NCBI RefSeq assembly: GCF_013113735.1
Contig: NZ_CP053346.1
Span: 4,602,001 to 4,666,000 of the forward strand
DNA: 64,000 nucleotides
Reading direction: 5' to 3'
DNA from: Sphingomonas sp. AP4-R1
GTDB lineage: Bacteria > Pseudomonadota > Alphaproteobacteria > Sphingomonadales > Sphingomonadaceae
Within the stretch, counting starts at the first letter, position 1. Each line of letters begins with the position of its first letter. Under the pieces are notes generated by a model, which worked only from the letters and a program-made list of their open reading frames with translations, did not search any database and was not told the DNA's origin. The position numbers and the translations under genes are program-made. Positions 43,845-54,131 of the stretch are shown here, piece after piece.

Positions 43845-45440
43845 TCACATCCTGAACAGGCCGAACTGCGCGCGCTGCGGGATCGGCGCGTTCAGCGTGG
43901 CGGAGAAAGCGAGGCCGAGTATGTCGCGGGTCTGGACCGGATCGATCACGCCATCGTCCCACAGGCGCGCAGTGGCGTAATAGGGGTTGCCCTCGTCCTC
44001 GTATTTCTGGCGGATCGGCGCCTTGAAGGCCTCGGCCTGTTCGGGCGTCCAGTTCGGGGCGTCGCGATGGACGGCGGCAAGCACGCTCGCCGCCTGCTCG
44101 CCGCCCATCACCGAGATGCGCGCGTTGGGCCAGGTGAAGAGGAAGCGCGGCTGATAGGCGCGGCCGCACATGCCGTAATTGCCCGCGCCGAAACTGCCGC
44201 CGATCAGCACGGTGATCTTGGGCACCGACGCGGTGGCGACCGCGGTGACGAGCTTGGCGCCGTGCTTGGCGATCCCTTCCGCCTCATATTTGCCGCCGAC
44301 CATGAAGCCCGAGACATTCTGGAGGAACAGCAGGGGCACGCGGCGCTGGCAGGCGAGCTCGATGAAATGCGCGCCCTTCTGCGCGCTCTCGCTGAACAGC
44401 ACGCCGTTATTGGCGAGGATCGCGACGGGCATTCCCCAGATCCGCGCGAAGCCGCAAACCAATGTGGTGCCGTAGAACGACTTGAACTCGTGAAACTCGG
44501 ACCCGTCGACGATGCGACCGATCACCTCGCGCACGTCATAGGGCGCGCGCACGTCCTGGGGCACGATACCGTAGAGTTCCTGCGGATCGAGCACGGGCGG
44601 GAGGGGATCGGCGAGGTCGATGTCCACCGCCTTGGAGCGGTTGAGCGTGGCGACGATGTCGCGCAGGATCATCAGCGCGTGCTCGTCATTCTCGGCGACA
44701 TGATCGACCACGCCGGACTTGCGGCCATGGGTCTCCGCGCCGCCCAGTTCCTCCGCGGTGATGACCTCGCCCGTCGCCGCCTTCACCAGCGGCGGCCCGG
44801 CGAGAAAGATCGTGCCCTGGTTGCGCACGATCACCGTTTCGTCGGACATGGCGGGTACGTATGCGCCACCCGCGGTGCAGCTCCCCATCACGCAGGCGAT
44901 CTGGGGAATGCCCTCGGCGGACATCTGCGCCTGATTGTAGAAGATGCGGCCGAAATGGTCGCGATCGGGAAAGACCTCGGCCTGGTGAGGAAGATTGGCG
45001 CCGCCGGAATCGACCAGGTAGAGACAGGGCAGCCGGTTCTCGCGCGCGATCTCCTGCGCGCGCAGATGCTTCTTCACCGTCATCGGGAAGTAGGCGCCGC
45101 CCTTCACCGTGGGATCATTGGCGAGGATCAGGCATTCGCGGCCCTGCACCCGGCCGATGCCCGATATCGCGCCCGCGCCGGGCGCGCCGTCGTCATACAT
45201 GCCGTTGGCGGCGAGCTGACCGATCTCGAGAAAGGGAGAGAGCGGATCGAGCAGGCGATCGATGCGGTCACGCGGCAACAGCTTGCCGCGCGCGACGTGG
45301 CGCTCGCGGTGCGCCGCCGATCCGCCCAGCGCCGTCGCCGCCACCTTCGCGCGCAGCACCTCGGCGAGCGCGCGATTGTGCGCGGCGTTGGCGGCGAACG
45401 CATCCGATGCGGGATCGGCGAGGCTGGTCAGCCGGGTCAT
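43845..45440 (-). CDS. mccB: 3-methylcrotonyl-CoA carboxylase, beta subunit
   Basis: The 531-residue carboxyltransferase has both crotonase-like halves. [40 protein letters not shown] and [19 protein letters not shown] mark the N-half. [20 protein letters not shown] and [20 protein letters not shown] mark the C-half and the methylcrotonyl-CoA subgroup. It overlaps the ivd stop (ATGA). Confidence 0.95.
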   Translation of the reverse strand: MTRLTSLADPASDAFAANAAHNRALAEVLRAKVAATALGGSAAHRERHVARGKLLPRDRIDRLLDPLSPFLEIGQLAANGMYDDGAPGAGAISGIGRVQGRECLILANDPTVKGGAYFPMTVKKHLRAQEIARENRLPCLYLVDSGGANLPHQAEVFPDRDHFGRIFYNQAQMSAEGIPQIACVMGSCTAGGAYVPAMSDETVIVRNQGTIFLAGPPLVKAATGEVITAEELGGAETHGRKSGVVDHVAENDEHALMILRDIVATLNRSKAVDIDLADPLPPVLDPQELYGIVPQDVRAPYDVREVIGRIVDGSEFHEFKSFYGTTLVCGFARIWGMPVAILANNGVLFSESAQKGAHFIELACQRRVPLLFLQNVSGFMVGGKYEAEGIAKHGAKLVTAVATASVPKITVLIGGSFGAGNYGMCGRAYQPRFLFTWPNARISVMGGEQAASVLAAVHRDAPNWTPEQAEAFKAPIRQKYEDEGNPYYATARLWDDGVIDPVQTRDILGLAFSATLNAPIPQRAQFGLFRM

Positions 45441-46588
45441 GCGCCGATCACCTCGCGGCCGATCAGCATCCGGCGGACCTCGTTGGTGCCGGCGCCGATA
45501 TCGAGCAATTTGGCGTCTCGCCAGTAACGCTCGACCGGCCAGTCCTTGGTATAGCCCGCGCCGCCGAGCGCCTGGATCGCCTGTTCGGCGACCTTCACCG
45601 CCTGTTCGGACGCAAAGAGAATCGCCCCTGCGGCATCGTGCCGCGTCGCGTTGCCGGCGTCGCACGCCTTGGCGACCGCATAAACGTAGGCCCGCGCCGT
45701 GCCGAGCGCGACGACCATGTCGGCGACCTTGGCCTGCATCAACTGGAACGATCCGATCGGCGTACCGAACTGCTTCCGCTCGCGGACATAGGGAAGCACC
45801 GTATCGAGGCACGCCCGGATGATGCCGATCTGGATGCCCGAAAGCACGACGCGCTCGTAATCGAGCCCGGACATCAGCACCTTCACCCCGCCGTCCAGCG
45901 GGCCCATGATCTGGCTATCGGGAACGAAGCAATCGTCGAACACCAGTTCGGCGGTGGGCGATCCGCGCATCCCGACCTTGTCGATCGTCTGTCCGATCGA
46001 GAAGCCCGCGAAATCCTTCTCGATCAGAAAGGCGGTGATGCCCTTCGATCCGGCATCGGGGCGGGTCTTGGCATAGACGACGAGCGTGCTGGCATAGGGC
46101 GCGTTGGTGATCCAGAATTTGGTGCCGTTGAGACGATAGCCCCCTTCCACCTTGTCGGCGCGCAGCTTCATCGAGACCACGTCCGATCCCGCCCCGGCCT
46201 CCGACATGGCGAGCGAGCCGACATGCTCGCCCGAAACCAGCTTCGGCAGATATTGGGCTTTCTGCTCGGGCGAGCCCCAGCGGCGTATCTGGTTGACGCA
46301 CAAGTTGGAATGCGCGCCGTAGGAGAGGCCCACCGAGGCCGAGGCGCGGCTCACCTCCTCGCAGGCGATCACATGTTCGAGATAGCCCAGGCCGAGCCCG
46401 CCATAGTCCTCCTCCACGGTGATGCCGTGCAGCCCGAGCGCGCCCATCTCCGGCCACAGCTCGATCGGGAAACGATCCTGCGCATCCACCCGCGCCGCAA
46501 TGGGCGCGATGCGGTCTGCGGCGAAGCGGGCGGTGGTGTCGCGGATCGTGTCCGCCATCTCACCGAGATCGAAGTTCAGGTCGGCCAT
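45437..46588 (-). CDS. ivd: Isovaleryl-CoA dehydrogenase
   Basis: The 383-residue flavoprotein oxidises isovaleryl-CoA to 3-methylcrotonyl-CoA. Conserved FAD and CoA segments are [37 protein letters not shown] and [20 protein letters not shown]. The helix [15 protein letters not shown] carries the Glu used as base in isovaleryl-CoA dehydrogenases rather than the later Glu of other acyl-CoA dehydrogenases. It heads the leucine operon, divergent from a LysR gene. Confidence 0.93.
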   Translation of the reverse strand: MADLNFDLGEMADTIRDTTARFAADRIAPIAARVDAQDRFPIELWPEMGALGLHGITVEEDYGGLGLGYLEHVIACEEVSRASASVGLSYGAHSNLCVNQIRRWGSPEQKAQYLPKLVSGEHVGSLAMSEAGAGSDVVSMKLRADKVEGGYRLNGTKFWITNAPYASTLVVYAKTRPDAGSKGITAFLIEKDFAGFSIGQTIDKVGMRGSPTAELVFDDCFVPDSQIMGPLDGGVKVLMSGLDYERVVLSGIQIGIIRACLDTVLPYVRERKQFGTPIGSFQLMQAKVADMVVALGTARAYVYAVAKACDAGNATRHDAAGAILFASEQAVKVAEQAIQALGGAGYTKDWPVERYWRDAKLLDIGAGTNEVRRMLIGREVIGA

Positions 46589-46651
46589 GCGCGTATCCTC
46601 ATCCTCTCCGCTCCCCTTTTACGACGCAAAGCACTATAAAGAAAAATTGAT

Positions 46652-46665
46652 ATTGGATAACCAAT
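46652..46665. promoter_or_regulatory. Candidate LysR operator, leucine operon
   Basis: ATTGG-ATAA-CCAAT is a perfect 5-bp dyad in an AT-rich 92-bp gap between ivd and lysR, 15 bases before the LysR start. It fits a site for the divergent LysR protein. Confidence 0.5.
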
Positions 46666-46680
46666 GTATAGATAACATCT

Positions 46681-47625
46681 ATGATTGATCGTTACCTGCT
46701 GCGTTATCTCCTGGCGGTTGTCGACAAAGGGAATTTCTCCCGCGCGGCGGCGCATTGCGGCGTGTCCCAGCCGACGCTTTCCGTGGGCATTGCGAAACTG
46801 GAATCGGAGATCGGAAAGACGCTTTTTCTGCGATCGAGCCGCCGCGTGGAACTGACGGGTGCGGGAGCAAGGCTGGTCGAACGCGCGCGGAGGATCGAGC
46901 GCGAATTCACGCTCGCCGAGCAGGAGACGCGCGCCACCCGATTCCAGACGACGGTCCGGCTCGGGGTGATCTCGACCCTCCCGAGTTCGTGGCTGGAGGC
47001 GGCCGTCGGTCGGCTGGCGGCTGAGGCGCCCGACGAGCGTGTCGAGATCGTCGAGGCGAGCGAGCGGGCCCTGCTGTCACATCTGGACCGCGGGCGCCTC
47101 GACGTCATTCTCACCGCGATCAGGCCCGACCGCGTCCGCTTCGCGAACATTTTGTTCGAGGAGCCTTATCGCCTCGTATTGCCAATCGATCACCGGTTGG
47201 CTGGACAGGAGGTGGTCGAGGCAGAGGAGCTTTCCGACAGCCCCATGATCGCGCGGCGACACTGCGAGGGACTCGCCGAGACCAGCCGCTTCTTTACGTC
47301 GCGGGGCGTCCGCCCGTTCATCTCCGCGCGCACCACCAGCGACGATCAGGCTCTCGCTTATGTGCGAGGGGGACATGGATTGACCGTGATGCCCCTCGCA
47401 TTCGCGAGATGCGCCCCTGTCATGGCGGAACTTGCCGGGTTCAAACTCACGCGCCAGATCGGATTGATGCACCATCAGAGGCCAGGGGATCATGCTGACG
47501 GCTGCGCGCTCCGCGTGATCGCGGACAGCATCCGGGCATCGCGATCGAGCCTATCCCAACGCCCCATTTTTCCGGATGAGCCGGTGGACAGGGTTCGTGC
47601 CGTGATCGCGCCGAGGTCATCGTAA
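46681..47625 (+). CDS. LysR-family regulator of the leucine operon
   Basis: The 314-residue protein has an N-terminal HTH (LAVVDKGNFSRAAAHCGVSQ, then PTLSVGIAKLESEIG) and a C-terminal effector-binding domain (VRLGVISTLPSSWLEAAVGR). It is divergent from ivd and probably senses an intermediate of isovalerate or leucine breakdown. The effector is not readable from sequence. Confidence 0.9.
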   Translation: MIDRYLLRYLLAVVDKGNFSRAAAHCGVSQPTLSVGIAKLESEIGKTLFLRSSRRVELTGAGARLVERARRIEREFTLAEQETRATRFQTTVRLGVISTLPSSWLEAAVGRLAAEAPDERVEIVEASERALLSHLDRGRLDVILTAIRPDRVRFANILFEEPYRLVLPIDHRLAGQEVVEAEELSDSPMIARRHCEGLAETSRFFTSRGVRPFISARTTSDDQALAYVRGGHGLTVMPLAFARCAPVMAELAGFKLTRQIGLMHHQRPGDHADGCALRVIADSIRASRSSLSQRPIFPDEPVDRVRAVIAPRSS

Positions 47626-47787
47626 GCGCGATCCGGCCCTCGATGGTCGCATCCCAAAAGATCCACGATGCGATCGGGCCTCAGGCTTTCACGCGCTCCG
47701 GTCATGATTTGTCATACAACTCGGCTTGTGCCAATATCCGCCGAAATTCAGTTCCGCGATCGGCGGGCATATCCGGGAGGATCAGAT

Positions 47788-48387
47788 ATGAGCGACGATG
47801 TCGTGGCGTTCCGCACGCTCCAGGCTCGTCAGAAGCGGGCCGCCTGGGTTGCCGATCATATCGTGCCGTATGAGCCCCGGATGCGCGCTTGGCTCAGCCG
47901 CTGGAACGTTTCGCCGGAGGATGCCGAGGAGCTTCTCCAGGACGCCTATTGCAAGATCGCGCTTCTGGAAACGCTCGACCATATCGATCGGCCGGTCTCC
48001 TATTTCTTTTCGATCGTTCGCAATCTCCTGGCACGCCGTCACCGCCGCCAGCGCGTCATTTCGTTCGAGCTGATCGCGGAAGTCGATGCATTTCAGGATA
48101 GCCCGGACATGGCGTTCGAGGATCGGGCTTCCGATCGTCTGGTCTATGAGAAGATCGTGGCGCTGATCGATCATTTGCCGCCGCGCTGTCGCCAGATCGT
48201 CCGCCTGCGGAAGCTGGAGGACTGGTCTCAAAAGGAGATTGCAGCCCATCTGCAAATCAGCGAGAAGACGGTGGAATGCCAGATCCGCCTTGGTCTCAGG
48301 GCCATTCGTGACGCCTGGAACAGGCAAGAGGCGCAGGCCAAGAGCATGTCCAACCGGCGATCTCAGGCGGGAGCGCAATCGCGATGA
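47788..48387 (+). CDS. FecI-like extracytoplasmic-function sigma factor
   Basis: The 199-residue sigma-70-family protein has region 2 (AEELLQDAYCKIALLETLDH, then PVSYFFSIVRNLLARRHRR) and region 4 (LPPRCRQIVRLRKLEDWSQK, then EIAAHLQISEKTVECQI). It activates the receptor genes downstream when released by FecR. GGGAGG precedes the ATG at 47788. Its stop overlaps the FecR start (ATGA). Confidence 0.92.
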   Translation: MSDDVVAFRTLQARQKRAAWVADHIVPYEPRMRAWLSRWNVSPEDAEELLQDAYCKIALLETLDHIDRPVSYFFSIVRNLLARRHRRQRVISFELIAEVDAFQDSPDMAFEDRASDRLVYEKIVALIDHLPPRCRQIVRLRKLEDWSQKEIAAHLQISEKTVECQIRLGLRAIRDAWNRQEAQAKSMSNRRSQAGAQSR

Positions 48388-49379
48388 GCGGCAGAAGCGA
48401 TCCGGGCGTCCAGGATGATGCCATCGCCTGGGTTGCCCGCATGGATGCGGGCACTTGGTCGGCCGCGCTCGAAGCGGAGCTTCAGGCGTGGCTTGCCGGC
48501 GATCCGCGGCGCCACGGTGCCTTGCTTCGCGCCCAGGCGACCTGGTCGATGATGACCCCGAAAAAGGATCCGCCAGACCACCCCGATACGCTCGACGACC
48601 GTGACGAGGCCACCCGCGATGCGGCGCGGTCGAGAACGCTGATGGACAGGCGCGCCCTGATGGTCGGCGGCGGGACGGCGCTGGCGGCGTCGCTGATCGG
48701 CGGCATCGCCCTGATGCGCCCCCGGACGGTGCTGCGAACCAATCTCGGCGAGATCCGCCACGTACCCCTCGACGATGGCTCGATCGCGGCGCTCAACACC
48801 GGGTCCGAAGTGGACGTCGCCTTCGGCGACGACCGGCGCGATATCCGCCTGAAGCAGGGCGAGGCCTGGTTTCAGGTCGCCAAGAACAAGGCCAGGCCGT
48901 TCCTCGTCGAAACCGGCCCCATTCGCGTGCTGGCGGTCGGCACGGCCTTTTCCGTGCGCCGCCGCGAGGCTGGCGCCGATATCGCCGTGACGGAGGGCGT
49001 CGTCGAAATCTGGTCCGAGGAGTCCGGAGGGCAGAGAGCCCGGCTCGTGGAAGGGCAGAGCGTCTTCCTGCCCGACAAGGCCCATGCCGGCGATCTCGTG
49101 GTCGCCAGCGCCGGCGGCGAACATATGCTCGCCTGGCGCAGCGGCCGGATCGAACTGGTCGACGAGGCGCTCGGCGACGCGATCGCGGAGTTCAACCGCT
49201 ATAATCGCCGCCGCATCGTGCTGCTGGATCCGGCCATCGCCACCAAGCGGCTCGACGGCTTTTTCCGCACCGACGATATCGATGGCTTCGCCCGCGCGGT
49301 GAACGCCACCTTCGATGTTCCCGTCGATTTCAGCGGGGCGGACGAGATCCGCATCGGCGCTGCCCAAAAAAATGCGTAG
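48384..49379 (+). CDS. FecR-family sigma regulator
   Basis: The 331-residue protein has an N-terminal cytoplasmic sigma-binding part with DDAIAWVARMDAGTW, then AWLAGDPRRHGALLRAQATW. One membrane segment (ALMVGGGTALAASLIGGIAL) and a periplasmic FecR domain (LNTGSEVDVAFGDDRRDIRL; RVLAVGTAFSVRRRE) follow. It relays ligand binding by the TonB receptor to the sigma factor. A7/T7 tracts flank the stop (49366-49387). Confidence 0.9.
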   Translation: MSGRSDPGVQDDAIAWVARMDAGTWSAALEAELQAWLAGDPRRHGALLRAQATWSMMTPKKDPPDHPDTLDDRDEATRDAARSRTLMDRRALMVGGGTALAASLIGGIALMRPRTVLRTNLGEIRHVPLDDGSIAALNTGSEVDVAFGDDRRDIRLKQGEAWFQVAKNKARPFLVETGPIRVLAVGTAFSVRRREAGADIAVTEGVVEIWSEESGGQRARLVEGQSVFLPDKAHAGDLVVASAGGEHMLAWRSGRIELVDEALGDAIAEFNRYNRRRIVLLDPAIATKRLDGFFRTDDIDGFARAVNATFDVPVDFSGADEIRIGAAQKNA

Positions 49380-49463
49380 GTTTTTTTAAGGGTAAGTCCC
49401 CGCTCGAGGCCTCTTTCCCAAGACAGGTGCATCGCATCTGAAAAAACAAAGGGGGAGAATGCC

Positions 49464-52400
49464 ATGACGCTGAAATTTCTGTGCGGGACGACCGCGCTCA
49501 CCTGCCTCGTTTCGGTCGCGGCGCCGGCACTCGGCCAGATCAAGACCTTCGATGTTCCGGCCCAGCCGATCGCGCCCGGCCTCGTCCAGATCGGCAAGCA
49601 GGCCGACGTCCAGATCCTCGTCGCCCGCGACGTGTCCGACAACAAGCGCGGCAATGCCGTCCACGGCGCGATGACCGTGCCCGTCGCGATCGAGCGCTTC
49701 ACGCAAGGATCCGGCCTCACCACCCGCCAGACGGGCGAGCATACCTATGCCGTCGTCGCCACCAAGGCAGCGCCCAAGAGCCAGGAGGTCGCCGCCCCCG
49801 TCCCTTTAGCGCTGGCCCAGGCAAATAGCGCGGCGCCACCACACATCATCCCTGTCGCAGCGCAGACCTCCGGGCCGGCCGAGCCCGTCAGCGAAGGCGT
49901 GGCCGAGGACATCGTCATCACCGGCTTCCGCCAGTCCTATATCGACGCGCTGCGGATGAAGCGCGACGATCTCGGCGTGTCGGACAGCATTTCGTCCGAT
50001 GGCCTCGGCCGCTTTCCCGATCTGAACGTGGGTGAGGCGCTGCAGCGCATCCCCGGGGTGCAGATCAACCGCGAAGCGGCCTCGCGCGACGCCACGATCA
50101 ACCTGCGCGGCCTGCCGGGCACCTATGCGCGCTACACAATCAACGGGCAGGCCTTCGCCGATCCGGTGCTGGATGGCGCAACCCCGCTCGGCGCGTTCAA
50201 CGCGGACGTCTTCTCGGCCATCTCCGTCCGCAAGACGATCTCCGCGACCGATCAGGCCGGCGGTCTGTCCGGCATCGTCGATCTCCAGATCCAGCCGGCT
50301 TTGTCGCGCAAGGATGGCGGCTTCTTCAAGGTCGCGGGCGAATATAACAGCTTGGGCGATTACAAGACGCCCTCCGCCACCGTCGGCTACAATTACCACA
50401 TCACGCCCGATCTCGCGGTGTTCGGCGTGGTCGCCTATAAGAAAGAGAAGTTCCGCCGGGATTCGATCTTCTTCAACGCCTATTCGCCGCTTTCGCCGAC
50501 CACGACACCCAATTTCGCGCAGTACGCCGATTATTATTCGCCCTTCAACGCGAACGGCACCTGCCCCTCCGGCAATGTCTGCGCCGCCAACGGCACCGGC
50601 AGCAAGGGCAAGACCGGCGTTCTCTACGCCTCCGATCAGCGGCAGGCGGTGAAGTATAACGAAGGCTCGCTCATCACCGCCGCCGGCGGCGCCGAGTGGA
50701 AGCCGACGAGCGACCTGCGCCTCGGCGTCACGGGCTTCTACACCCGCCGCAATCTCAACAAAAATTTCACGAACCTGATGGAGCTCGACATGCGCTCCAC
50801 GCGGGCGATCATCAGCCCGACCACGCCGGTCGTCGTGCAGGGCGACGGCAATGCCTATGTGCAAGGCTTCAATTATTCGAACGTCCAGATCAACGACTCC
50901 TTCCGCTCGCAGCCTCTGCTGGAGCAGATGTGGGACGTGCTGGGCACCGCCGAATGGAAGAATGACGACTGGCGCGTCACCGGCACCGTCAGCGATTCCC
51001 GCGGCGAGAACAACGCGGTCGAAACCCAGCTCGACGTCCGCAATCTGCCGACGGCGGCGGGCAATGGCGCGAACGGCGCGTTCAATTCGGGCGGCGGCAA
51101 TATCGGCAATTATCTGCTGACGCTCAACCGCAACCCGGCCGTGATCGTCCCCTCCGGCCCCTTCACCTGGAGCGCCGCCAACCAGCCGACGCAGGTGGCG
51201 GCCAATGGCGACCAGATCATCGTCGCCGGTTCCTCCGCGTACGGCCTGAACAAGGTGAAGGCGGCGCAGGGCGAAGTGGAGCGCAAGTTCGATCTGCCGG
51301 TGCTGAGGGGCATCACCGTCGGCGCGCGCTACCAGCAGGATCGCTATATCTCGCAAGGCTATCGCACCAGCGCGAAAGGCGTGCAGACGCAGAATATCAA
51401 CGGCAATTTCCTGACCGACAATCCCTATACGAGCAGCTTCTTCGGCGGGACGGCCGGCAATTATCTCACCGCATGGCCGCAGCTCGATTACAATTACATC
51501 GTCTCGCAGCTGCAGCCGGTGACGACGTCCCCCGGCGATGTCGTGACGCCGACCGGCTGGATCAACGATCCGACCAATTCGGCTTACTCGCTCTATAATT
51601 TCAACACGCGCCGCAACATCTTCGCCGCCTACGCGCAGGCCCAGATCGGCTTCGAAGTGTGGAATATACCGGTCAAGGGCTATGCCGGCGTTCATTACGA
51701 ACAGACGCATCAGTTGATCAACGCGATGTCGCAGCAACTGACGTCGGCCGGCACGGTGTTCGTGCCGACCCAGTTCCGGCAGAATTATCACGATTTCCTG
51801 CCGTCCGTGTTCCTCTCGGCCAATCTGACGTCCAAGCTCGTGCTACGCGGCGGCTACAATAAGGCGTTCGTGCGCCCCGTCGTCCGCGCGCTGACGCCGA
51901 CCACCACGGTCAGCCCCAACTCCACCGGCTATTCGATCCAATATGGTGGCTCGGATCTGAAGCCTTATTATGCCAAATCCTGGGATGCCTCGGTCGAATG
52001 GTATAACCGGCCGGGCGGCCTCTTCTCGCTGGCTTTCTATCGCAAGACGATCACGAACCTGATCGCGCCCGAAAACAGGCGTGACCGGCTGTGCCCGTCC
52101 GACGCGACCGCGCTGGGCCTCGGCCATCTGACCACCGTCGGCACCACCTGCCTCAGCGACGTCCTCGTCGCCGGAAATCCCGCGATCATCACGGCATCGG
52201 GCAATTACAATCAGCCCAACCCGATCACGGTCACCGGCCTGGAATTCACCGCCCAGCAGAATTTCGATTTCCTGCCCGGCCTGCTCAAGAATCTGGGTGG
52301 CCAGTTCAATTATTCCTATACGCGCATCTCCGGCACGAATTCGGACGGGACCAAGGCGATCCTGCCCGGCGTATCGAAGAACAATATCAACCTGATCGGC

Positions 52401-52685
52401 TATTATGAGAGCCCGAAGATCGGCCTGCGCGTGGTGTATACGTGGCGCGACCAATATTCGCTCACCGGCGCGAACAGCTTCACGGGTGGCAACAGCTTCG
52501 TCGCCACGCGTGGGCAGGTTGATGGATCGCTGTCGTTCAAGTTCAACGAGCAATATTCGCTCTCGCTGGACGCGTTCAATCTGAACGACGCCAAGCGCGT
52601 CCAGTATCAGGTGGTGCAGGGCATTCCGCGTCAGGTCGACTATGACGGCCGCACCTTCACGCTCAGCTTCCACGGCACCTTCTAA
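49464..52685 (+). CDS. TonB-dependent receptor with STN signalling domain
   Basis: This 1073-residue outer-membrane receptor has a signal peptide, a secretin/TonB short N-terminal (STN) domain (IKTFDVPAQPIAPGLVQIGK), a TonB-box region, a plug (FPDLNVGEALQRIPGVQINR) and a large barrel ending FTLSFHGTF. The plug matches the Xanthomonas-Caulobacter (TIGR01782-type) receptors, often used for plant or algal oligosaccharides. STN plus the FecI/FecR pair upstream means it controls its own expression. A BNR-4 protein gene follows 78 bases downstream. Confidence 0.92.
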   Translation: MTLKFLCGTTALTCLVSVAAPALGQIKTFDVPAQPIAPGLVQIGKQADVQILVARDVSDNKRGNAVHGAMTVPVAIERFTQGSGLTTRQTGEHTYAVVATKAAPKSQEVAAPVPLALAQANSAAPPHIIPVAAQTSGPAEPVSEGVAEDIVITGFRQSYIDALRMKRDDLGVSDSISSDGLGRFPDLNVGEALQRIPGVQINREAASRDATINLRGLPGTYARYTINGQAFADPVLDGATPLGAFNADVFSAISVRKTISATDQAGGLSGIVDLQIQPALSRKDGGFFKVAGEYNSLGDYKTPSATVGYNYHITPDLAVFGVVAYKKEKFRRDSIFFNAYSPLSPTTTPNFAQYADYYSPFNANGTCPSGNVCAANGTGSKGKTGVLYASDQRQAVKYNEGSLITAAGGAEWKPTSDLRLGVTGFYTRRNLNKNFTNLMELDMRSTRAIISPTTPVVVQGDGNAYVQGFNYSNVQINDSFRSQPLLEQMWDVLGTAEWKNDDWRVTGTVSDSRGENNAVETQLDVRNLPTAAGNGANGAFNSGGGNIGNYLLTLNRNPAVIVPSGPFTWSAANQPTQVAANGDQIIVAGSSAYGLNKVKAAQGEVERKFDLPVLRGITVGARYQQDRYISQGYRTSAKGVQTQNINGNFLTDNPYTSSFFGGTAGNYLTAWPQLDYNYIVSQLQPVTTSPGDVVTPTGWINDPTNSAYSLYNFNTRRNIFAAYAQAQIGFEVWNIPVKGYAGVHYEQTHQLINAMSQQLTSAGTVFVPTQFRQNYHDFLPSVFLSANLTSKLVLRGGYNKAFVRPVVRALTPTTTVSPNSTGYSIQYGGSDLKPYYAKSWDASVEWYNRPGGLFSLAFYRKTITNLIAPENRRDRLCPSDATALGLGHLTTVGTTCLSDVLVAGNPAIITASGNYNQPNPITVTGLEFTAQQNFDFLPGLLKNLGGQFNYSYTRISGTNSDGTKAILPGVSKNNINLIGYYESPKIGLRVVYTWRDQYSLTGANSFTGGNSFVATRGQVDGSLSFKFNEQYSLSLDAFNLNDAKRVQYQVVQGIPRQVDYDGRTFTLSFHGTF

Positions 52686-52763
52686 GCAGAGTGCGCGCCG
52701 GGTGAAGACTCGGCGCGCACGCTCGTTCTGACGACCCCATCCTGCCTTTCGAGGACGAAAAAG

Positions 52764-54131
52764 ATGCCCGCCATCAAGCCGATCGGCCTCTTCTCCGGCG
52801 TCGCCGCAGCGGCTCTGTCGCTCGGCACCACCGCGCCCGCGCTACGCGCCCAGACGACCGTGGCCGAGGCGCATAGCCCCGCCGCCCCGGCCACCTCCTA
52901 CGACCTTTCGGCGGTCGACACCGTCTGGTCCGGCCACAGCGTCAAATCCGCAGTGGTCGTGACCGACACGATGATCTTCGTCGGTTACTATGACGCCAAT
53001 CGCCAGTTGACGATCGCCCAGCGCGGGCGCGGCGATGCCGCCGGCTGGCGCTATCACAAGCTGGATTCGTGGGTCGGCTGGGACTCGCACAATTATATCG
53101 CGATGGCTGTGGACGCGGCCGGCAACCTCCACGTCTCCGCCAATATGCATCGCGATCCCCTGCTCTATTACCGCACCACCACGCCCGGCGACGTCCGCAC
53201 ACTCGCGCGTGTGCCGGTGATGGTCGATGAAGCGCTGGAAAAGAGCGCGACCTATCCGATCTTCCTGCACGACGCCGCCGGCCGCCTCGTCTTCAAATAT
53301 CGCGACGGATCGAGCGGCAACGGCAACGAGATCTACAATATCTACGATACGACCAGCGGCCGCTGGCGCCATCTGCTGCAAACCCCGCTGACCGACGGCG
53401 AGGGCCAGCGAAACGCCTATTTCGTCGGTCCCGTGCTCGGCCCGGACAAGCTGTTCCACATCGCCTGGGTATGGCGGGAATCGCCGAACGCCGAGACCAA
53501 CCACGATCTTTCCTACGCGCGCAGCCGCGATCTCGTGCATTGGGAAGATTCGAGCGGAAAGGCCCTGCAACTGCCGATCCGGCTCAAGACCGGCGAGATC
53601 GTCGATCACGTGCCGGTTGGCGGCGGGATCATCAACAACAACACCGTCGTCGGCTTCGATCCGGCCGGGCGCGTGATGATCACGTTCCACAAATTCGATG
53701 CGGGCGGAAACACGCAAATCTATGTCGCGCGCCGCGACCCCAAGGGCTGGACGATCGCGCAGGTGAGCCACTGGAGCGGCTTCCGCTGGGATTTCCGGGG
53801 CGGCGGCTCGCTCGACAGTCGCCTGTTCGTGCAGGGCCCGGCGCCCGTCGGCAGCGATCGCATCCGGGTATCGGTCATCCGCGACGGCAAGCCGATCGAT
53901 TTCCTACTCGATGCGCAAAGCCTGAAACCGTTGGAGGAAAAGGCTGGCACGTCGTTGGCGGAACGCCTCGCTCCCCATGTCGCAACACCGAAGGAGATGA
54001 TGCTCAACACCGTGGAGGATCCCGGCGGTTCAGGGATAGCCCTCATCTGGCCATCGCGCCCGCCTCATCGCGACCAGCCCGATGACGATATCCCGTCTCC
54101 GACGGTTTTACGCCTCGCTGTTCCGAAATAG
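52764..54131 (+). CDS. Exported BNR-4 propeller protein, candidate polysaccharide lyase
   Basis: The 455-residue protein has a signal peptide (IGLFSGVAAAALSLGTTAPA) and a BNR-4-type beta-propeller: WVGWDSHNYIAMAVDAAGNL, then HVSANMHRDPLLYYRTT; FHIAWVWRESPNAETNHDLS; TFHKFDAGGNTQIYVARR. BNR-4 proteins include the ulvan lyases of families PL24 and PL25. The His and Tyr in the SHNY and HRDPLLYY blocks could be active-site residues. With the receptor it would form a small glycan-use unit. Activity and substrate are inferred. Confidence 0.78.
   Translation: MPAIKPIGLFSGVAAAALSLGTTAPALRAQTTVAEAHSPAAPATSYDLSAVDTVWSGHSVKSAVVVTDTMIFVGYYDANRQLTIAQRGRGDAAGWRYHKLDSWVGWDSHNYIAMAVDAAGNLHVSANMHRDPLLYYRTTTPGDVRTLARVPVMVDEALEKSATYPIFLHDAAGRLVFKYRDGSSGNGNEIYNIYDTTSGRWRHLLQTPLTDGEGQRNAYFVGPVLGPDKLFHIAWVWRESPNAETNHDLSYARSRDLVHWEDSSGKALQLPIRLKTGEIVDHVPVGGGIINNNTVVGFDPAGRVMITFHKFDAGGNTQIYVARRDPKGWTIAQVSHWSGFRWDFRGGGSLDSRLFVQGPAPVGSDRIRVSVIRDGKPIDFLLDAQSLKPLEEKAGTSLAERLAPHVATPKEMMLNTVEDPGGSGIALIWPSRPPHRDQPDDDIPSPTVLRLAVPK

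Noticed and set aside
49366..49392. Rho-independent terminator between fecR and the receptor gene
   Set aside because: Only A7 and T7 tracts can pair, there is no GC stem, and a terminator here would cut the receptor off from its regulators.
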